A stretch of DNA of 64,000 nt, from the NCBI RefSeq assembly GCF_017874625.1, contig NZ_JAGIKZ010000009.1:61699-125698 (forward strand), written 5' to 3'. The translations under genes were made by a program, and so were the position numbers. Positions within the stretch are counted from its first letter, which is position 1. Each line of letters opens with the position of its first letter. Below the pieces are notes generated by a model. That model saw only the letters and a list, made by a program, of their open reading frames with translations. It was not told the origin of the DNA and did no database searches. This stretch comes from Cytobacillus eiseniae (GTDB lineage Bacteria > Bacillota > Bacilli > Bacillales > Cytobacillaceae). Shown piece after piece: positions 9,099 to 19,773 of this stretch.

Positions 9099-10196
9099 TT
9101 ATTCAACTTTTTCAAGTCTTGCATTTGGACGATACCTGCGACCTGCCTTCGCTGCATGTTTTCCATTAATTAAGACATTATCGCCTGTAAACCCAATATT
9201 TACCTTCAACAAACTACTTCCTACACCGTACGTGTCTACAGGTACACCATTTTCTTCAAAGTCCTTAATTCGTTCTTCATTAAAGCCACCACTAACAACA
9301 ATATTCACATGGTGATAACCTTCGTCATCCAAAGCCTTTCTCAATGCAAAAACAAGCTCTGCATTCACTCCACGCGGATCAAAAGTACCAAGGAGATGCT
9401 GATTTCTCAAGAAATATTGGTCAATCAATGTTCTAGACGTATCTAGTCGAACACCTTTCAAGTCGTCTCCAAATTCTCTTGCTACTTTTAATGAATCTGT
9501 TATGACATCATTATTGTAATCAACTAAAGCAACCAATACATCCTGTGGGAATGTTTCTTGATAAGCTTTTGTTGCTGCAACTATATCTCCATTGAATAAT
9601 TGGATTAGTGCATGTGGCATCGTGCCCATGCCTTGTTTTCCCCACCACTCATTCATTGCATGGGTAGCCTTCGCAGATGCACCACCGATATGCGCGGCAT
9701 AGCCATCACCAGCTTGAGTAATATAATGATCATCACGATCACCCATGAAGATCACTTGCTTCTGTTTGCCTGAAGCACTCGCCGCATTGACCACATTGAA
9801 CACATTTGTAGCAACAGATGTACGTCTAGAAAGAATGCCATCAATAATTCCTTCTAAATACCCGAATGTTTGGTATTTCCCTGTAATCGTAAGCACCGTT
9901 TCAAACGGAGCAATTTTGTCGCCATCCTTTAATGAATATATTTCAAGATCATCAGGATTATCAGCAAAAGTTTTTAAAAGTGCAATTACTTCATCTGTTC
10001 CACATAAAACAGCATGATTCTTCTGAAAAAATTGCATCGTAATAATATTGTCTGGCATATATTTATTCACAATATCTTTCGTCTTCAAAAAGTAAACAGC
10101 TGAAAACCAACCATCCTTTACTCGTTCATCAAATTTGAATGTTTGATTTGTTAACCGATTAATCTTACCTTGTAATTTAAGTTCAATTTCCTTCAT
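9099..10196 (-). CDS. pncB: Nicotinate phosphoribosyltransferase
   Basis: NAD salvage enzyme making nicotinate mononucleotide from nicotinate and PRPP. The 365-aa product belongs to the short NAPRTase form. Motifs: KDGWFSAVYFLKTKDI near the N-terminus, GIIDGILSRRTSVATN, the GGASAKATHAM segment, VRLDTSRTL and the phosphate-binding VSGGFNEERI and GVGSSLLKV stretches. ATG follows a GGAGC RBS. It is transcribed toward murC, with 176 bp between them, and sits about 70 bp after sftA. I do not remember this gene at this position in B. subtilis, so it may be an insertion into the backbone. Confidence 0.93.
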   Translation of the reverse strand: MKEIELKLQGKINRLTNQTFKFDERVKDGWFSAVYFLKTKDIVNKYMPDNIITMQFFQKNHAVLCGTDEVIALLKTFADNPDDLEIYSLKDGDKIAPFETVLTITGKYQTFGYLEGIIDGILSRRTSVATNVFNVVNAASASGKQKQVIFMGDRDDHYITQAGDGYAAHIGGASAKATHAMNEWWGKQGMGTMPHALIQLFNGDIVAATKAYQETFPQDVLVALVDYNNDVITDSLKVAREFGDDLKGVRLDTSRTLIDQYFLRNQHLLGTFDPRGVNAELVFALRKALDDEGYHHVNIVVSGGFNEERIKDFEENGVPVDTYGVGSSLLKVNIGFTGDNVLINGKHAAKAGRRYRPNARLEKVE

Positions 10197-10268
10197 TCAT
10201 AAAGCTCCTCAGTAATAGCAAATATTTATTCTTATTATTTTAAACATGCAAGTAAAGAATACCATGGA

Positions 10269-12635
10269 TTAATTTATTGTACTAGTACCTTGAAGATTTT
10301 CCAGATCCTCTTCCGTTATCAGCACGTCGCGCGGCTTGCTTCCGCGTGCCTCTGAAATCATTCCTTGCTGTTCCATCATATCGATTAATCGAGCTGCGCG
10401 ATTGTATCCAATTTTAAACCTTCGTTGGAGGCTAGAGGTAGAAGCAGAACCATGGGCAACGATAAACTCACACGCATCATAAAATAGCTCATCCTCTTCT
10501 TCAATCACTTGTGCCTTCTTCAATAATTCCTCTTGTTCAAATAAATACTCAGGCTCTCTTTCTCTTCTCACATGGGCAACTACTTCATCAATTTCGTGAT
10601 CAGATACGAAAGTCCCCTGCAATCGCACTGGCTTGGAACTGCCATTTTCTAAAAATAGCATATCTCCTCGACCAAGCAATTTCTCCGCTCCGCTAATATC
10701 GATAATTGTTCTTGAGTCAATTTGTGAGGAGACAGAAAAAGCAATTCTTGTTGGGACATTTGCTTTAATTAACCCCGTTATGACGTCAACAGATGGTCTT
10801 TGAGTCGCAATAATTAAGTGGATGCCACATGCCCTTGCTTTCTGGGCAATTCGACAAATCGCTTCTTCCACATCGGCAGGTGACATCATCATTAAATCAG
10901 CTAATTCATCAATGATAATGACCATAAATGGAAGCTTATCAGAATAACGCTTATGTTCGTTAGCAAGCTCATTAAATCGATTAATATCTCTAACACCTGC
11001 ATGGGCAAATAATTCATAACGTCGATCCATTTCTTCTACCGCCCATTTCAATGCAGCAGTTGCAGCCTTCACATCTGTAATAACAGGACTAACTAAATGA
11101 GGGATGCGATTATATGGGGCAAGCTCAACCATTTTTGGATCGATTAAAATTAGCTTAACTTCATCAGGCGTGGCCTTATAAAGCAGACTTACAAGGATGG
11201 AATTAATACAGACACTTTTCCCTGAACCTGTCGCCCCAGCAATTAATCCATGAGGCATCTTCCGCAAGTCAGTTACAATTGGTTTTCCAGCTATATCTAG
11301 CCCGAGTACAGCCGTTAATGGAGAAGCACTGTCTTGAAACTCCGGACTGTTAATGATTTCACTAATAAATACGGGCCTCATTTTCTTATTTGGCACCTCT
11401 ATTCCAATCGTATGCTTGCCAGGAATCGGTGCTTCAATACGAATGTCTCTTGCTGCAAGGCTTAATTTAATATCATCCGAAAGGTTCGTGATTTTATTGA
11501 CCTTTACACCTGGATCTGGCTGGACTTCATATCTTGTCACAGAAGGTCCTTGTGTAGTATTCACTACCTTTGCATGGACATTGAAATTTTGTAAAGTAGA
11601 ATTTAATAACTCTTCCTGCTCTTGGATCCATTCAGTCGACTCCTCAAGATTAACAGCAGGTGTGAGTAAGCCTCTTGATGGAAATACATAATAAGGGATT
11701 TCCTCTTCCTCGGAGAAGGTCTTTTCTTCGACCCTTTGAGGCAGTTCTTGCTTTTGTGGAGCCGTTTGACTATGCGCTCCTGCTGATTGATATGGATTCA
11801 TTTTCTCTACAAGCTTTTTTTTATCTTGATTAAGCATAATTACATTGAATGGAAGGTGTTTCCTGCCAGAAGAAACAGGGACTGATTCTTCTTCCTTATT
11901 TTGATCACTTTCAATTACTTCAATGCTTATAGACAGATCTTCAGGTGATTGTTCAGCTGCTTCTATTTCTTTTATGTCTATTATTTCTTCTATCTCTTCT
12001 ATCATTTCATCTGCTGCTTCATCTAATTGAATGCTTTCTTCTATTTTATGATCAGACACTACTCTAGCAAATTCATCTTCCTCACTTGAATCATTTTGTA
12101 TTTCCACCGGCTCCATTTGATGTTGCATCTGAAGCTCTTCTGCCTTCCTTAAATCCACTTTTTCCTCTAGATTAGTGCTTTCCATCTTTGTATTTGTTAA
12201 CTCATATTCGATCGGTTCTGCGACAGCTGATTTGCTTCTTACCTTTGAACGCTCAAAGCCATAAATAGGAGAAGGAATTTCTGTCGGGCGGAAGGGGCCT
12301 CTTTTTTTAGGTGCCGCCTCTTCATTTTTTTCGCGCACCGATTCATTGCTTCTCATAGTAGAAGAGACTGTTCGCTCGATTGTTTGTTTATCTTGCTGTT
12401 CATGCTTTTTCGTCTGCTTCACTCGTTCTCTACTTTGCTCTTGTTCGTCTGGAATCAAAGGAAAGCGAAATTGACCTTTTGGATATTGATAGACAACTCT
12501 TGCATCGATATTCTTTCCTTGTGGTTGCTGACTTTTTAATAGGGGCTGTTCATTATATTCATTTTCATTCTCATCTTCAATTAGATAATCCTCATCATTT
12601 TTAAATCTTTGAAAAAGCCTTTTTATCCAACTCAA
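10269..12635 (-). CDS. sftA: DNA translocase SftA (FtsK/SpoIIIE family)
   Basis: Soluble FtsK-type DNA pump that clears chromosome DNA from the closing division septum. 788 aa. Residues 1-300 are an acidic, low-complexity linker without membrane helices, which separates SftA from SpoIIIE. Then follow the alpha/beta motor (VTRYEVQPDPGVKVNKI, Walker A IAGATGSGKSVC, Walker B VIIIDELADLMM, IIATQRPSVDVITG) and the C-terminal gamma winged helix (SLQRRFKIGYNRAARLIDMMEQQG) that reads polar SRS sequences. B. subtilis SftA is about 950 aa, so the linker is shorter here. The start appears to be TTG (12633-12635) with a weak GAGTGG RBS; the MSWIKRLF start matches the family. Confidence 0.95.
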   Translation of the reverse strand: MSWIKRLFQRFKNDEDYLIEDENENEYNEQPLLKSQQPQGKNIDARVVYQYPKGQFRFPLIPDEQEQSRERVKQTKKHEQQDKQTIERTVSSTMRSNESVREKNEEAAPKKRGPFRPTEIPSPIYGFERSKVRSKSAVAEPIEYELTNTKMESTNLEEKVDLRKAEELQMQHQMEPVEIQNDSSEEDEFARVVSDHKIEESIQLDEAADEMIEEIEEIIDIKEIEAAEQSPEDLSISIEVIESDQNKEEESVPVSSGRKHLPFNVIMLNQDKKKLVEKMNPYQSAGAHSQTAPQKQELPQRVEEKTFSEEEEIPYYVFPSRGLLTPAVNLEESTEWIQEQEELLNSTLQNFNVHAKVVNTTQGPSVTRYEVQPDPGVKVNKITNLSDDIKLSLAARDIRIEAPIPGKHTIGIEVPNKKMRPVFISEIINSPEFQDSASPLTAVLGLDIAGKPIVTDLRKMPHGLIAGATGSGKSVCINSILVSLLYKATPDEVKLILIDPKMVELAPYNRIPHLVSPVITDVKAATAALKWAVEEMDRRYELFAHAGVRDINRFNELANEHKRYSDKLPFMVIIIDELADLMMMSPADVEEAICRIAQKARACGIHLIIATQRPSVDVITGLIKANVPTRIAFSVSSQIDSRTIIDISGAEKLLGRGDMLFLENGSSKPVRLQGTFVSDHEIDEVVAHVRREREPEYLFEQEELLKKAQVIEEEDELFYDACEFIVAHGSASTSSLQRRFKIGYNRAARLIDMMEQQGMISEARGSKPRDVLITEEDLENLQGTSTIN

Positions 12636-12759
12636 TTTTTACCACTCTTTCTTTCATTTCTATCTTTCCTATTTTATCAGTAATTTGGGAAATATGGAGA
12701 AAAAAATCGAAATAAGGCCTATCGTCTCGCATATTTGGAATAATCAACCTATGGACATA

Positions 12760-12885
12760 CAAAAATGCGAGCGGCTAAGATCTCGCCCTCCTACCTGGGA
12801 GCTGGCCTCCTTTCGATAAAGGAAACACGAGGATTGTGAACGACACCGCGCTTGACGCAATCCTTGCGGTGCAGTACTGAATTTT
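12760..12885 (+). repeat. Degenerate Bacillaceae intergenic repeat
   Basis: GC-richer than its surroundings. It contains GATAAAGGAAACACGA and TTGACGCAATC, blocks that also occur on the minus strand of the element at 43045-43222. I read this as a diverged copy of the same non-coding repeat family. Confidence 0.6.
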
Positions 12886-12927
12886 GATAGTCACTGAACG
12901 TGGTTCATGCTGCTTGTAAATGCATTT

Positions 12928-12955
12928 AAAAAAAGGACCACAAAAAGTGATCCTT
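12928..12955 (-). terminator. Terminator of ytpPQ
   Basis: Stem AAGGACCAC / GTGATCCTT (one mismatch) around AAAAA. On the minus strand it runs into seven Ts. It lies about 12 bp past the ytpQ stop. Confidence 0.8.
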
Positions 12956-12966
12956 CCTTCGTCTGA

Positions 12967-13767
12967 TTATTTATTTTGATTTTTTCCAAGGATAAAAATA
13001 GGTTCGAATTCCCCATTTTCGTATAAAAAGGATAGCGAAGTGATAGGCACACGACCACTTGTAAAGAAACTCATCGTCAATTCTGCTAAAATATCATAGC
13101 CTATCTCATTCATTATATCTGCAATAATTAATACATCTTGATGAGGCACCGCTATCGCCATTGAGCCTTTCATCTCATGCTCCATTTTTTTTATAAATGG
13201 TTCATTTAATATACGACTTGCATCGTACCCATCATTTTTATTTAGAAAATAAAATGTATTACCTGCAACTACATCACTTTTCATCTCTGTAGAGAGGGAG
13301 CGGATGTTAAATAAAGCGATCTCCCTTATTCTTTCAGGAACCCATCCCTCTTTCTCCATCAATCTCCTATCAATTAATCGATAGGTTGTACCTAAATCAA
13401 GCGCATAATAAATTCTCGTTTCTGCTGTATGGTCATCAAATAAAAATGAAACTCCTTCCTCCGATTCAGATGGAAATGAGGTGGAACGAATGACCGGAAA
13501 AATGTTCTTTTCATGCCCAGAAAGCTGACTATCTGCATCCATAGCATTTAAGCCTTCTTCCACATAATAAACAACTTCCTCGATTGCTTGATCCTTCTGT
13601 ATTTCCCATTTAGCGATAATTCCAGGCAAGGAGATCGTGATCCCTTTGCCTGTCTGTTTATTTTCTATTCGAAGTTCGTCCTTTTTTTTATCAAATAAAA
13701 ATGAACGATTCGAATGAGCCAAACGTTTCTCTAGCTCTTTTTTCATTTTTATACTATCCATTTTCAT
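12967..13767 (-). CDS. ytpQ: YtpQ, DUF1444 protein
   Basis: UPF0354/DUF1444 family of unknown function, 266 aa, predicted soluble. Recognised from the opening segment with [32 protein letters not shown] and the C-terminal [15 protein letters not shown]. Its ATG overlaps the ytpP stop as TAATG (13767), so translation is likely coupled. In B. subtilis it also follows ytpP. No catalytic motif can be pointed to. Confidence 0.93.
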   Translation of the reverse strand: MKMDSIKMKKELEKRLAHSNRSFLFDKKKDELRIENKQTGKGITISLPGIIAKWEIQKDQAIEEVVYYVEEGLNAMDADSQLSGHEKNIFPVIRSTSFPSESEEGVSFLFDDHTAETRIYYALDLGTTYRLIDRRLMEKEGWVPERIREIALFNIRSLSTEMKSDVVAGNTFYFLNKNDGYDASRILNEPFIKKMEHEMKGSMAIAVPHQDVLIIADIMNEIGYDILAELTMSFFTSGRVPITSLSFLYENGEFEPIFILGKNQNK

Positions 13768-14084
13768 TATTTACTTAAACCATCTATAAAGTGTTCAATT
13801 TCTTCTTGTGTTTTGCGATCCTTGCTAACAAATCGTCCAAGCTCCTGCCCATCCTTAAAGCCAATAAAGCTTGGAATACCAAATACATCTAATTGAATGC
13901 ATAAATCGATAAACTGATCACGATCCACATAAATGAAAGTATATGCCGAATATTTCGCCTCTACATCTGGTAAAATCGGATCAATTATACGACAGTCTGG
14001 GCACCAGTCTGCTGAAAACATAAAAATATGCTGCCCATTGTCTTTTAACTGTTCGAATTGCTCCATTGATTCAAGTTTTTTCAT
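13767..14084 (-). CDS. ytpP: Thioredoxin-like protein YtpP
   Basis: Thioredoxin fold, 105 aa. The active site DWCPDC at residues 26-31 replaces the usual WCGPC, with the cis-proline region FGIPSFIGF at about 74-82. Likely a cytosolic thiol-disulfide reductant, and CxxC spacing is retained. RBS AGGAGGAG is strong. First gene of the ytpP-ytpQ pair; the upstream 14085-14297 region separates it from the divergent chemoreceptor gene. Confidence 0.93.
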   Translation of the reverse strand: MKKLESMEQFEQLKDNGQHIFMFSADWCPDCRIIDPILPDVEAKYSAYTFIYVDRDQFIDLCIQLDVFGIPSFIGFKDGQELGRFVSKDRKTQEEIEHFIDGLSK

Positions 14085-14297
14085 CTACTAACTCCTCCTA
14101 TGTGGGATTCGCCCCCCACCCTTTTATAGTTTGATGATAACAAGCTTCTACCTGCTGGTCTATTAAAATGTCTCCTTAGAGCAACATTTATCACTGTTTA
14201 TTATTTTATCTGTTATTGTATTACTATGAAAAAAGTTCTATAATTGGGTATAATTAAAATCTTTTGAATATTATTTCATTATAGTGAGGTGTAGCTA

Positions 14298-16349
14298 TTG
14301 AAAACAATTCGCAGCAAATTGTTTCTCATTGTCGGACTAACAATTGGCGGCCTGCTATTATTAGTATCTTTTAACTTTTTACTTCAATTCATTCAAAAGA
14401 ATAGTTCTGACAAGGAAACCTCATTACAAGCCATTGTAGATGGAAGCAAAGAACTGAAATATCATTTAGCCATGACTAGAAAATATGAGCAGCAATTTTT
14501 GAGATCACCAGATCCATTAGGTGCAGATTTAGTTGTGCAAAATATTTCAAGAGTCAAATCTGAGGCAAATCGACTAAGTGATTTACACGCTGACCTAGTA
14601 ATGAAGGAGCAATTCCAAAGTGTTATTCTAAGCACTGAGTCCTATATGGATGAATTCACAACACTTACAACGATGTATCAACAAATTGGTTTTACAGAAG
14701 AGCAAGGACTAAAGGGACAAATTGCAAGCTCGGCAAACCAGATGGCCAATTTAACGAAATTCCTTAAAAGCCCTACGATCGATGAACAGCTTTTATTAAT
14801 GAGAATGTATGAAAAACAATATCTTGCAACTAGAGATGATGACTCGTATCAGCAATTTATTGATGCAGGAAATGCCTTTCAAGCTGCCTTCCAATCGAAT
14901 AACGATTTGGAGGATCATTCAAAAGAATATTTAATTAAAAGATTATCAGAATACCAGCTTGCCTTAAGCTCCATTTATTCTTCTTATCAGCAAACAGAGG
15001 ATTTTATTATTGAATTTGATGGACAAGCTTCAGCAATTGAAAAGGCTTCAGCAGAAATAGAAAAGGGGATCATCGCTAATCAAACAGTTCTACGAAATGA
15101 GCTGAAAAACCAAAATCAAGTATATACGTATAGTATTTATGCGATTAGTCTATTACTTATTGTTTTTTTATCCCTTCTCGGTCTTTACTTACTATCAAGT
15201 ATCACTAGATCGATTACATTCTTAAAGACAGGTGCTGAAACAATTGGGGATGGGAATTTGGCCTATCGTGTACCCGTAGTTGCCAAGGATGAAATGGGTG
15301 CACTCGCCCAAACATTTAATCAAATGGCTGAAAAAGTTCAATATGCTTTTCTTCATATCCTTGATTCTTCCAACCAGCTACAGGCTTCTTCTCAACATCT
15401 TGCTGCTATTTCCGAAGAAACATCAGCACAAGCAAATCAAGTCGATTCCGCTATTAAGCAAATTGCAATCGGAGCAGAGGAACAGTCTACCCAGCTTGAA
15501 GCTAGCAGAATGGATATTGAACAAGTAACGAGCGCAATTCGGCACACAGAGCTTCTAAGTGTAGAAATTAGTGAGGAAGTCGCACTTACTGAAAAAGAAG
15601 GCCATAACGGTCTGCTAACAATCCAAGAACTACAAGCTATTTCTGATCAATTCCTACTTCTCGCCAATCATTTAACTGCAAAAGTAGGTGAAGCCGCAAA
15701 GCAAGCAGATAATATTTCAACAATTGTTACTACGATTCAGAGCATCGCTGACAATACAAATTTATTAGCCTTAAATGCCGCAATTGAGGCTGCAAGAGCT
15801 GGTGAATCTGGAAAGGGCTTTGCCGTTGTCGCAAATGAGGTGCGAAAACTAGCAGAGCGTTCTAAGGTAGAAGCACAGGAAATTCAAACACTCATGTCGG
15901 TCATGAATCAGACGATGGAACAGTTATTATCTGAATCTGCATATTTCAATGAATACAAGCTTCGTCAAAGTGAATCCGTCCAGCAAACGAAAAAGGCCTT
16001 TGAAAATATCGCACAGCACGTCAAGGGCATTCACGAAAGAATTGGCACCATTGAAACAGCTGTGAAAAACGTCGATGCATCCACTGACTCTTTAGCAAAC
16101 CAGATTCATGGGGTTTATACTGTGTCACAAGTTTCAGTTGCCTCATCAGAAGAAGTTGCAGCCTCAAGTGAAACACAATTAGATGCGATTTCAAAAGTAA
16201 ATCTAGCAGCATCTGAGCTCAGCCAGATTGCAAGTGACCTCCAACAAGAAGTCAATCAATTTAAGCTTGATTCACTAGATGCGGAAGAGGTCAAAATAAA
16301 ACAAAAAAGACGAAATCGATTTACCCAATTATTTACTAGAAAAAAATAA
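14298..16349 (+). CDS. Methyl-accepting chemotaxis protein with bimodular helical sensor
   Basis: Membrane chemoreceptor, 683 aa. TM1 at residues 8-32, extracellular helical sensor about 33-272, TM2 at 275-300, HAMP at 300-352, cytoplasmic signalling coil about 370-660 with the conserved hairpin tip containing [19 protein letters not shown] and [18 protein letters not shown]. The sensor has two related halves, each with a (R/M)xYEx(Q)(F/Y)L motif (residues 62-68 and 170-176). This resembles helical bimodular (HBM) domains that sense small organic acids. Start is TTG after GAGGTG. Alone in its transcription unit; ligand unknown. Confidence 0.92.
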   Translation: MKTIRSKLFLIVGLTIGGLLLLVSFNFLLQFIQKNSSDKETSLQAIVDGSKELKYHLAMTRKYEQQFLRSPDPLGADLVVQNISRVKSEANRLSDLHADLVMKEQFQSVILSTESYMDEFTTLTTMYQQIGFTEEQGLKGQIASSANQMANLTKFLKSPTIDEQLLLMRMYEKQYLATRDDDSYQQFIDAGNAFQAAFQSNNDLEDHSKEYLIKRLSEYQLALSSIYSSYQQTEDFIIEFDGQASAIEKASAEIEKGIIANQTVLRNELKNQNQVYTYSIYAISLLLIVFLSLLGLYLLSSITRSITFLKTGAETIGDGNLAYRVPVVAKDEMGALAQTFNQMAEKVQYAFLHILDSSNQLQASSQHLAAISEETSAQANQVDSAIKQIAIGAEEQSTQLEASRMDIEQVTSAIRHTELLSVEISEEVALTEKEGHNGLLTIQELQAISDQFLLLANHLTAKVGEAAKQADNISTIVTTIQSIADNTNLLALNAAIEAARAGESGKGFAVVANEVRKLAERSKVEAQEIQTLMSVMNQTMEQLLSESAYFNEYKLRQSESVQQTKKAFENIAQHVKGIHERIGTIETAVKNVDASTDSLANQIHGVYTVSQVSVASSEEVAASSETQLDAISKVNLAASELSQIASDLQQEVNQFKLDSLDAEEVKIKQKRRNRFTQLFTRKK

Positions 16350-16409
16350 GCCCATTTATTAATGGTTAAATCAAAATAGCACTCATGAGAAATTGCCTTA
16401 GATTGAAAA

Positions 16410-16451
16410 AAATAAGACAAGTGAAGGAGAGTCCCTTCGCTTGTCTTATTT
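16410..16451. terminator. Bidirectional terminator, chemoreceptor / lipoprotein
   Basis: Eighteen-pair stem (16410-16427 with 16434-16451, one G-U pair) around AGAGTC. It overlaps the last codons of the convergent lipoprotein gene. Confidence 0.9.
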
Positions 16452-16952
16452 CATCGTAACAGAATGAATAATCTCACTCATAATCTTCGCATCTGAAGCT
16501 AATTGCTTCGTTTTTGATTGCGACGTAATTTTCACGCCACCAATCCCAATCGTCATTTCATTGATTTTTTTATCCGTATTCTTGATCAATAAGAAACCAA
16601 ATTTCTGATCCTTATCAAATGTTTCATTTACGTCATATTCTTTTTGCTTCATCGTTGCATTGTACACAATTTTACTATTTGACTCTTCATGCTGATTATA
16701 GAATAGGATATAGGTTTTCGAGCCACTTTTTAAAATAATATTATTTGGAGACTCTTCTTTCACTTCAATTCCAAATGGAAGATAATATTTGATATCCTTA
16801 TTTTCCTTATTTGTTTCTTTTGGTTCACTTTTGAATGCCAATGTAACAGCATCCTTCACAGCATTTTGCTCTTCTTTAAGTGAAGCGGAACAAGCACTAA
16901 GTAGTAAAACTGCAAAAATTAAGAGCAAGGTAGCTTTCGATATGTTTCTCAT
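16446..16952 (-). CDS. Putative lipoprotein of unknown function
   Basis: A 168-aa secreted lipoprotein. The signal peptide has n-region MRNISK, hydrophobic core ATLLLIFAVLLL and lipobox LSAC, so Cys21 would be lipidated. The mature part is lysine-rich (KSEPKETNKENKDIKYYLPFG) with short beta-strand-like stretches and no motif I recognise. ATG 16952 is chosen over the upstream frame opening because GGAGGACAAAAGT precedes it. It is divergent from ytoQ and convergent with the chemoreceptor gene. Confidence 0.8.
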   Translation of the reverse strand: MRNISKATLLLIFAVLLLSACSASLKEEQNAVKDAVTLAFKSEPKETNKENKDIKYYLPFGIEVKEESPNNIILKSGSKTYILFYNQHEESNSKIVYNATMKQKEYDVNETFDKDQKFGFLLIKNTDKKINEMTIGIGGVKITSQSKTKQLASDAKIMSEIIHSVTMK

Positions 16953-17105
16953 ACTTTTGTCCTCCTTGCTAGGAAATCTATCATTCTTTTCTATCATACA
17001 TTTCTTAAAGTTAGTCTGACAAGTCTTTCAGATGAATTCTTCTATAAGTAATTATTTAGAAATAGTGGTAAAATATTGATATCTATACGAAAAGGAGGAA
17101 TGGAA

Positions 17106-17552
17106 TTGGAATTAACAATTTATTTAGCAGGTGAAATTCATTCAAATTGGAGAAACGAATTAAAGGAAAAAGCAAAGTCTCTTCAGCTCCCCCTTCATTT
17201 TGTTGGACCGATGGAAAATCATGATCGTTCTGATTTAATCGGAGAGGAAATTCTAGGGGAGCAGCCAAACCCTATTTTCCGTGATGAAGCGGCATCAAAC
17301 ATCAATAACTTAAGAACAGAGCTATTAATGAAGAAATCAGACCTCGTCATTGCCCTATTCGGTGAACAGTATAAACAGTGGAATACAGCAATGGATGCAA
17401 GCGCAGCTATCTCTCTTAATAAGCCGCTTATCCTTATTCGTCCAGAAAAGCTCCACCACCCACTTAAAGAACTTTCAAATAAAGCCAATGTGACTGTCGA
17501 AACAGTTAATCAAGCATTGAAAGTATTAAGCTATATTTTTGACACAGAATAA
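17106..17552 (+). CDS. ytoQ: YtoQ family protein
   Basis: 148 aa, the same length as B. subtilis YtoQ. Conserved stretches: MELTIYLAGEIHSNWR, GPMENHDRSDLIGEEI, FGEQYKQWNTAMDAS and HHPLKELSNKANVTVETV. The fold resembles nucleoside 2-deoxyribosyltransferase-like proteins, but the activity is unknown. The start is TTG 17106, seven bases after AGGAGG; the ATG at 17100 is only one base from the RBS and would be skipped. Confidence 0.92.
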   Translation: MELTIYLAGEIHSNWRNELKEKAKSLQLPLHFVGPMENHDRSDLIGEEILGEQPNPIFRDEAASNINNLRTELLMKKSDLVIALFGEQYKQWNTAMDASAAISLNKPLILIRPEKLHHPLKELSNKANVTVETVNQALKVLSYIFDTE

Positions 17553-17589
17553 CCTCTAATAAATGAACTCGATGAATGGCAGATAGTCT

Positions 17590-17632
17590 CTTCAGACCGA
17601 ATCAACTGTGATTTGGTCTGAAGGGATTCTTA
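17590..17632 (+). terminator. Terminator of ytoQ
   Basis: Fifteen-bp stem CTTCAGACCGAATCA (17590-17604) / TGATTTGGTCTGAAG (17609-17623) with loop ACTG, followed by a T-rich stretch. Confidence 0.88.
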
Positions 17633-18136
17633 TTTTTGATATTCATACTGTCCAACTAATAGCTTCATAACATGGGTGAACATGTCCGCTCTTGAAACTT
17701 GTCCATTTGTAAATACACCAACTGCTCCTTCCTTTTTGCGAATATCCTCTTTTTTCGCAAATATCTCCATGACTGGGCCAAGCTCTTCTCCTGCAATTAG
17801 TCTTTTCGCCACCTCATCTGGCAAAGGAATCCTCGCTCCGCCTGCAATGATTGGTGGTTTCCCTTCTACTACAAGTGCTCCCCAATTACACAAAAATAAG
17901 CCATACGCTGTTTCCTGTACACCGCCCTCAAGCCCAATGCCAATTTCACCTTTTCCTGCTGCTAATGCACCATATGCGCGATTGATCGCACCTTTGATTG
18001 TTTCCTCGTCTGAAAAAGGCTGATCCTGTACACCTGAAGGAATATCTAAAGCATGAAATTCTGCTTCATATAATTGAAAGGCAGCTTGAACCGCCTTTAT
18101 TTTTGCTGGGTTTTTTGTGCCGATGATAATATTCAT
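17630..18136 (-). CDS. Inosine/xanthosine triphosphatase (DUF84, YjjX-like)
   Basis: House-cleaning NTPase that removes non-canonical purine triphosphates (ITP, XTP). 168 aa. Family features: IIIGTKNPAKIKAVQAAF at the N-terminus, IPSGVQDQPFSDEETIKGAINRA, and GIGLEGGV followed by CNWGALV. RBS GGAGT precedes ATG. It lies 60 bp downstream of ytoP on the same strand, but a terminator between them suggests a separate transcript. Confidence 0.9.
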   Translation of the reverse strand: MNIIIGTKNPAKIKAVQAAFQLYEAEFHALDIPSGVQDQPFSDEETIKGAINRAYGALAAGKGEIGIGLEGGVQETAYGLFLCNWGALVVEGKPPIIAGGARIPLPDEVAKRLIAGEELGPVMEIFAKKEDIRKKEGAVGVFTNGQVSRADMFTHVMKLLVGQYEYQK

Positions 18137-18161
18137 TTGTATGACTCCTTATTTTCTAGTT

Positions 18162-18189
18162 GAAAAAGAGGCAACGGACCGTTGCCTCT
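18162..18189 (-). terminator. Terminator of ytoP
   Basis: Stem GAGGCAAC / GTTGCCTC around GGACC, followed on the minus strand by CTTTTTC. Confidence 0.8.
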
Positions 18190-18195
18190 CTCTTC

Positions 18196-19269
18196 TTAGC
18201 CGTTTTGTCGAATCGTTTCTACTGTTGTCTTATCGCAAGCTTTCACAAGCTTCACAATTAATTCCTTTGCAGCTGCATAGTCATCAATATGGACGATGGA
18301 TGCATGTGTATGAATATATCGAGAGCAAATTCCAATCACTGCACTCGGTACACCTTCATTAGAAATATGTACTCGGCCAGCATCTGTTCCACCTTGTGAA
18401 ACAAAATATTGATAAGGGATTTTATTCGTTTCTGCCGTATCTAAAACAAATTCTCTCATTCCCCGATGTGTGACCATTGAACGATCAAGAATTCGAAGAA
18501 GTGTGCCTTTTCCAAGTTGACCAAATTCATTCTTGTCACCAGACATATCATTCGCTGGGCTAGCATCCATTGCAAAGAATAAATCAGGATTAATCATATT
18601 GGCAGCTGTTTGTGCACCACGAAGGCCAACCTCTTCCTGAACTGTTGCGCCAGAATATAGAATATTAGGTAGCTTTTCATCCTTTACCGCTTCCAGTAAT
18701 TCAATTGCTAACCCACAGCCATATCGATTATCCCATGCCTTAGCCAAAATTTTCTTCTCATTTGCCATTGGTGTAAATGGACAGATCGGTACGATTTGCT
18801 GACCAGGCTTAATGCCAATTTTTTTCGCATCTTCACGATCATCTGCACCGATATCAATAAGCATATTGCTCATTTCCATTGGTTTGCTTCGTTTTGCTTC
18901 ATCTAGAAGATGTGGTGGAATTGATCCAATGACACCGATAACAGGGCCATTATCCGTCATAATTTGCACTCTTTGTGCGAGCAATACTTGACTCCACCAG
19001 CCCCCAAGTGTTTGGAAACGAAGCATTCCATTTTCAGTTATGGACGTAACCATAAAGCCAACTTCATCCATATGACCAGCAACCATAATGGTAGGACCAT
19101 TTTCATCGCCTTTTTTCACGCCAAAAATTCCACCAAGCTTATCTTGAACAATTTCATCCGCATATTGACTAAGTTGCTCTTTCATGAAATTACGTACAAA
19201 ATGTTCATTTCCTGGTGCACCAGGTAGTTCTGTCAATGTTTTAAAAAGCTGCAATGTTTTTTCGTTCAT
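18196..19269 (-). CDS. ytoP: M42-family metallopeptidase YtoP
   Basis: Glutamyl aminopeptidase/endoglucanase-type dinuclear zinc peptidase, 357 aa. Metal-site motifs: [40 protein letters not shown] and the terminal [18 protein letters not shown] 19269 is chosen because GGAGAAGAAGCC precedes it and the length then equals B. subtilis YtoP; the longer frame adds 13 residues without RBS. Cytosolic, probably forming the large tetrahedral assemblies of this family. Confidence 0.94.
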   Translation of the reverse strand: MNEKTLQLFKTLTELPGAPGNEHFVRNFMKEQLSQYADEIVQDKLGGIFGVKKGDENGPTIMVAGHMDEVGFMVTSITENGMLRFQTLGGWWSQVLLAQRVQIMTDNGPVIGVIGSIPPHLLDEAKRSKPMEMSNMLIDIGADDREDAKKIGIKPGQQIVPICPFTPMANEKKILAKAWDNRYGCGLAIELLEAVKDEKLPNILYSGATVQEEVGLRGAQTAANMINPDLFFAMDASPANDMSGDKNEFGQLGKGTLLRILDRSMVTHRGMREFVLDTAETNKIPYQYFVSQGGTDAGRVHISNEGVPSAVIGICSRYIHTHASIVHIDDYAAAKELIVKLVKACDKTTVETIRQNG

Positions 19270-19427
19270 GGCTTCTTCTCCTAGAAAAAATTTATAGTAT
19301 TCTTTCATTTTACAGAACTTTCATAGTACTTGCCACTAATTCAGTTTTTTACTTAGCTATTTTTTGGTAAGATGTAGGAGTAAAAAAATTACGAGCATTT
19401 ATTTTATTCTTCAAATGGAGGTGCAGG

Positions 19428-19742
19428 ATGAACTGGAAATCATTTATTTTAGGGGTTGGCGTTGGTTTAGCTGGCGGTTATGCAGCAAGAGAATTACTTG
19501 CCCAAAAGGTGACGGTCTCACCTGAAAAAGCTTTAGCAAATGCGAAAGCCATTTTTAAGAAAAACGGCACAATTAGCGGTTCATGGATCCAAATGACAAA
19601 AGAACCATACAAAAAAGGACAGCTCTCATATGAAATTTATCGGGGGGGCATTTCTCAAAAAAGTGACGAGCAAACAGAGCAATTTGAATTTATTGCTGAT
19701 GCAGGAACAGGATTAATCCTTGAGGCATATAAATTAACTTAA
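19428..19742 (+). CDS. ytzB: YtzB, PepSY-like small protein
   Basis: 104 aa with a short hydrophobic N-terminus (SFILGVGVGLAGGYAARELL) that may anchor it, followed by a PepSY-like single alpha/beta unit (SWIQMTKEPYKKGQLSYEIYRGGI). GGAGG lies eight bases before the ATG. In B. subtilis ytzB lies next to ytoP, and here the two are divergent. Function unknown. Confidence 0.88.
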   Translation: MNWKSFILGVGVGLAGGYAARELLAQKVTVSPEKALANAKAIFKKNGTISGSWIQMTKEPYKKGQLSYEIYRGGISQKSDEQTEQFEFIADAGTGLILEAYKLT

Positions 19743-19773
19743 AATGAAAAGCGGTAGTGCCTTAATTTCATCA

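Larger units (their letters stand above)
12636..12966. other. Intergenic region between sftA and ytpQ
   Basis: About 330 bp. It contains the sftA leader (minus strand), a degenerate Bacillaceae repeat (12760-12885) and the ytpQ terminator (12928-12955). No reading frame with an RBS was found. Confidence 0.6.
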
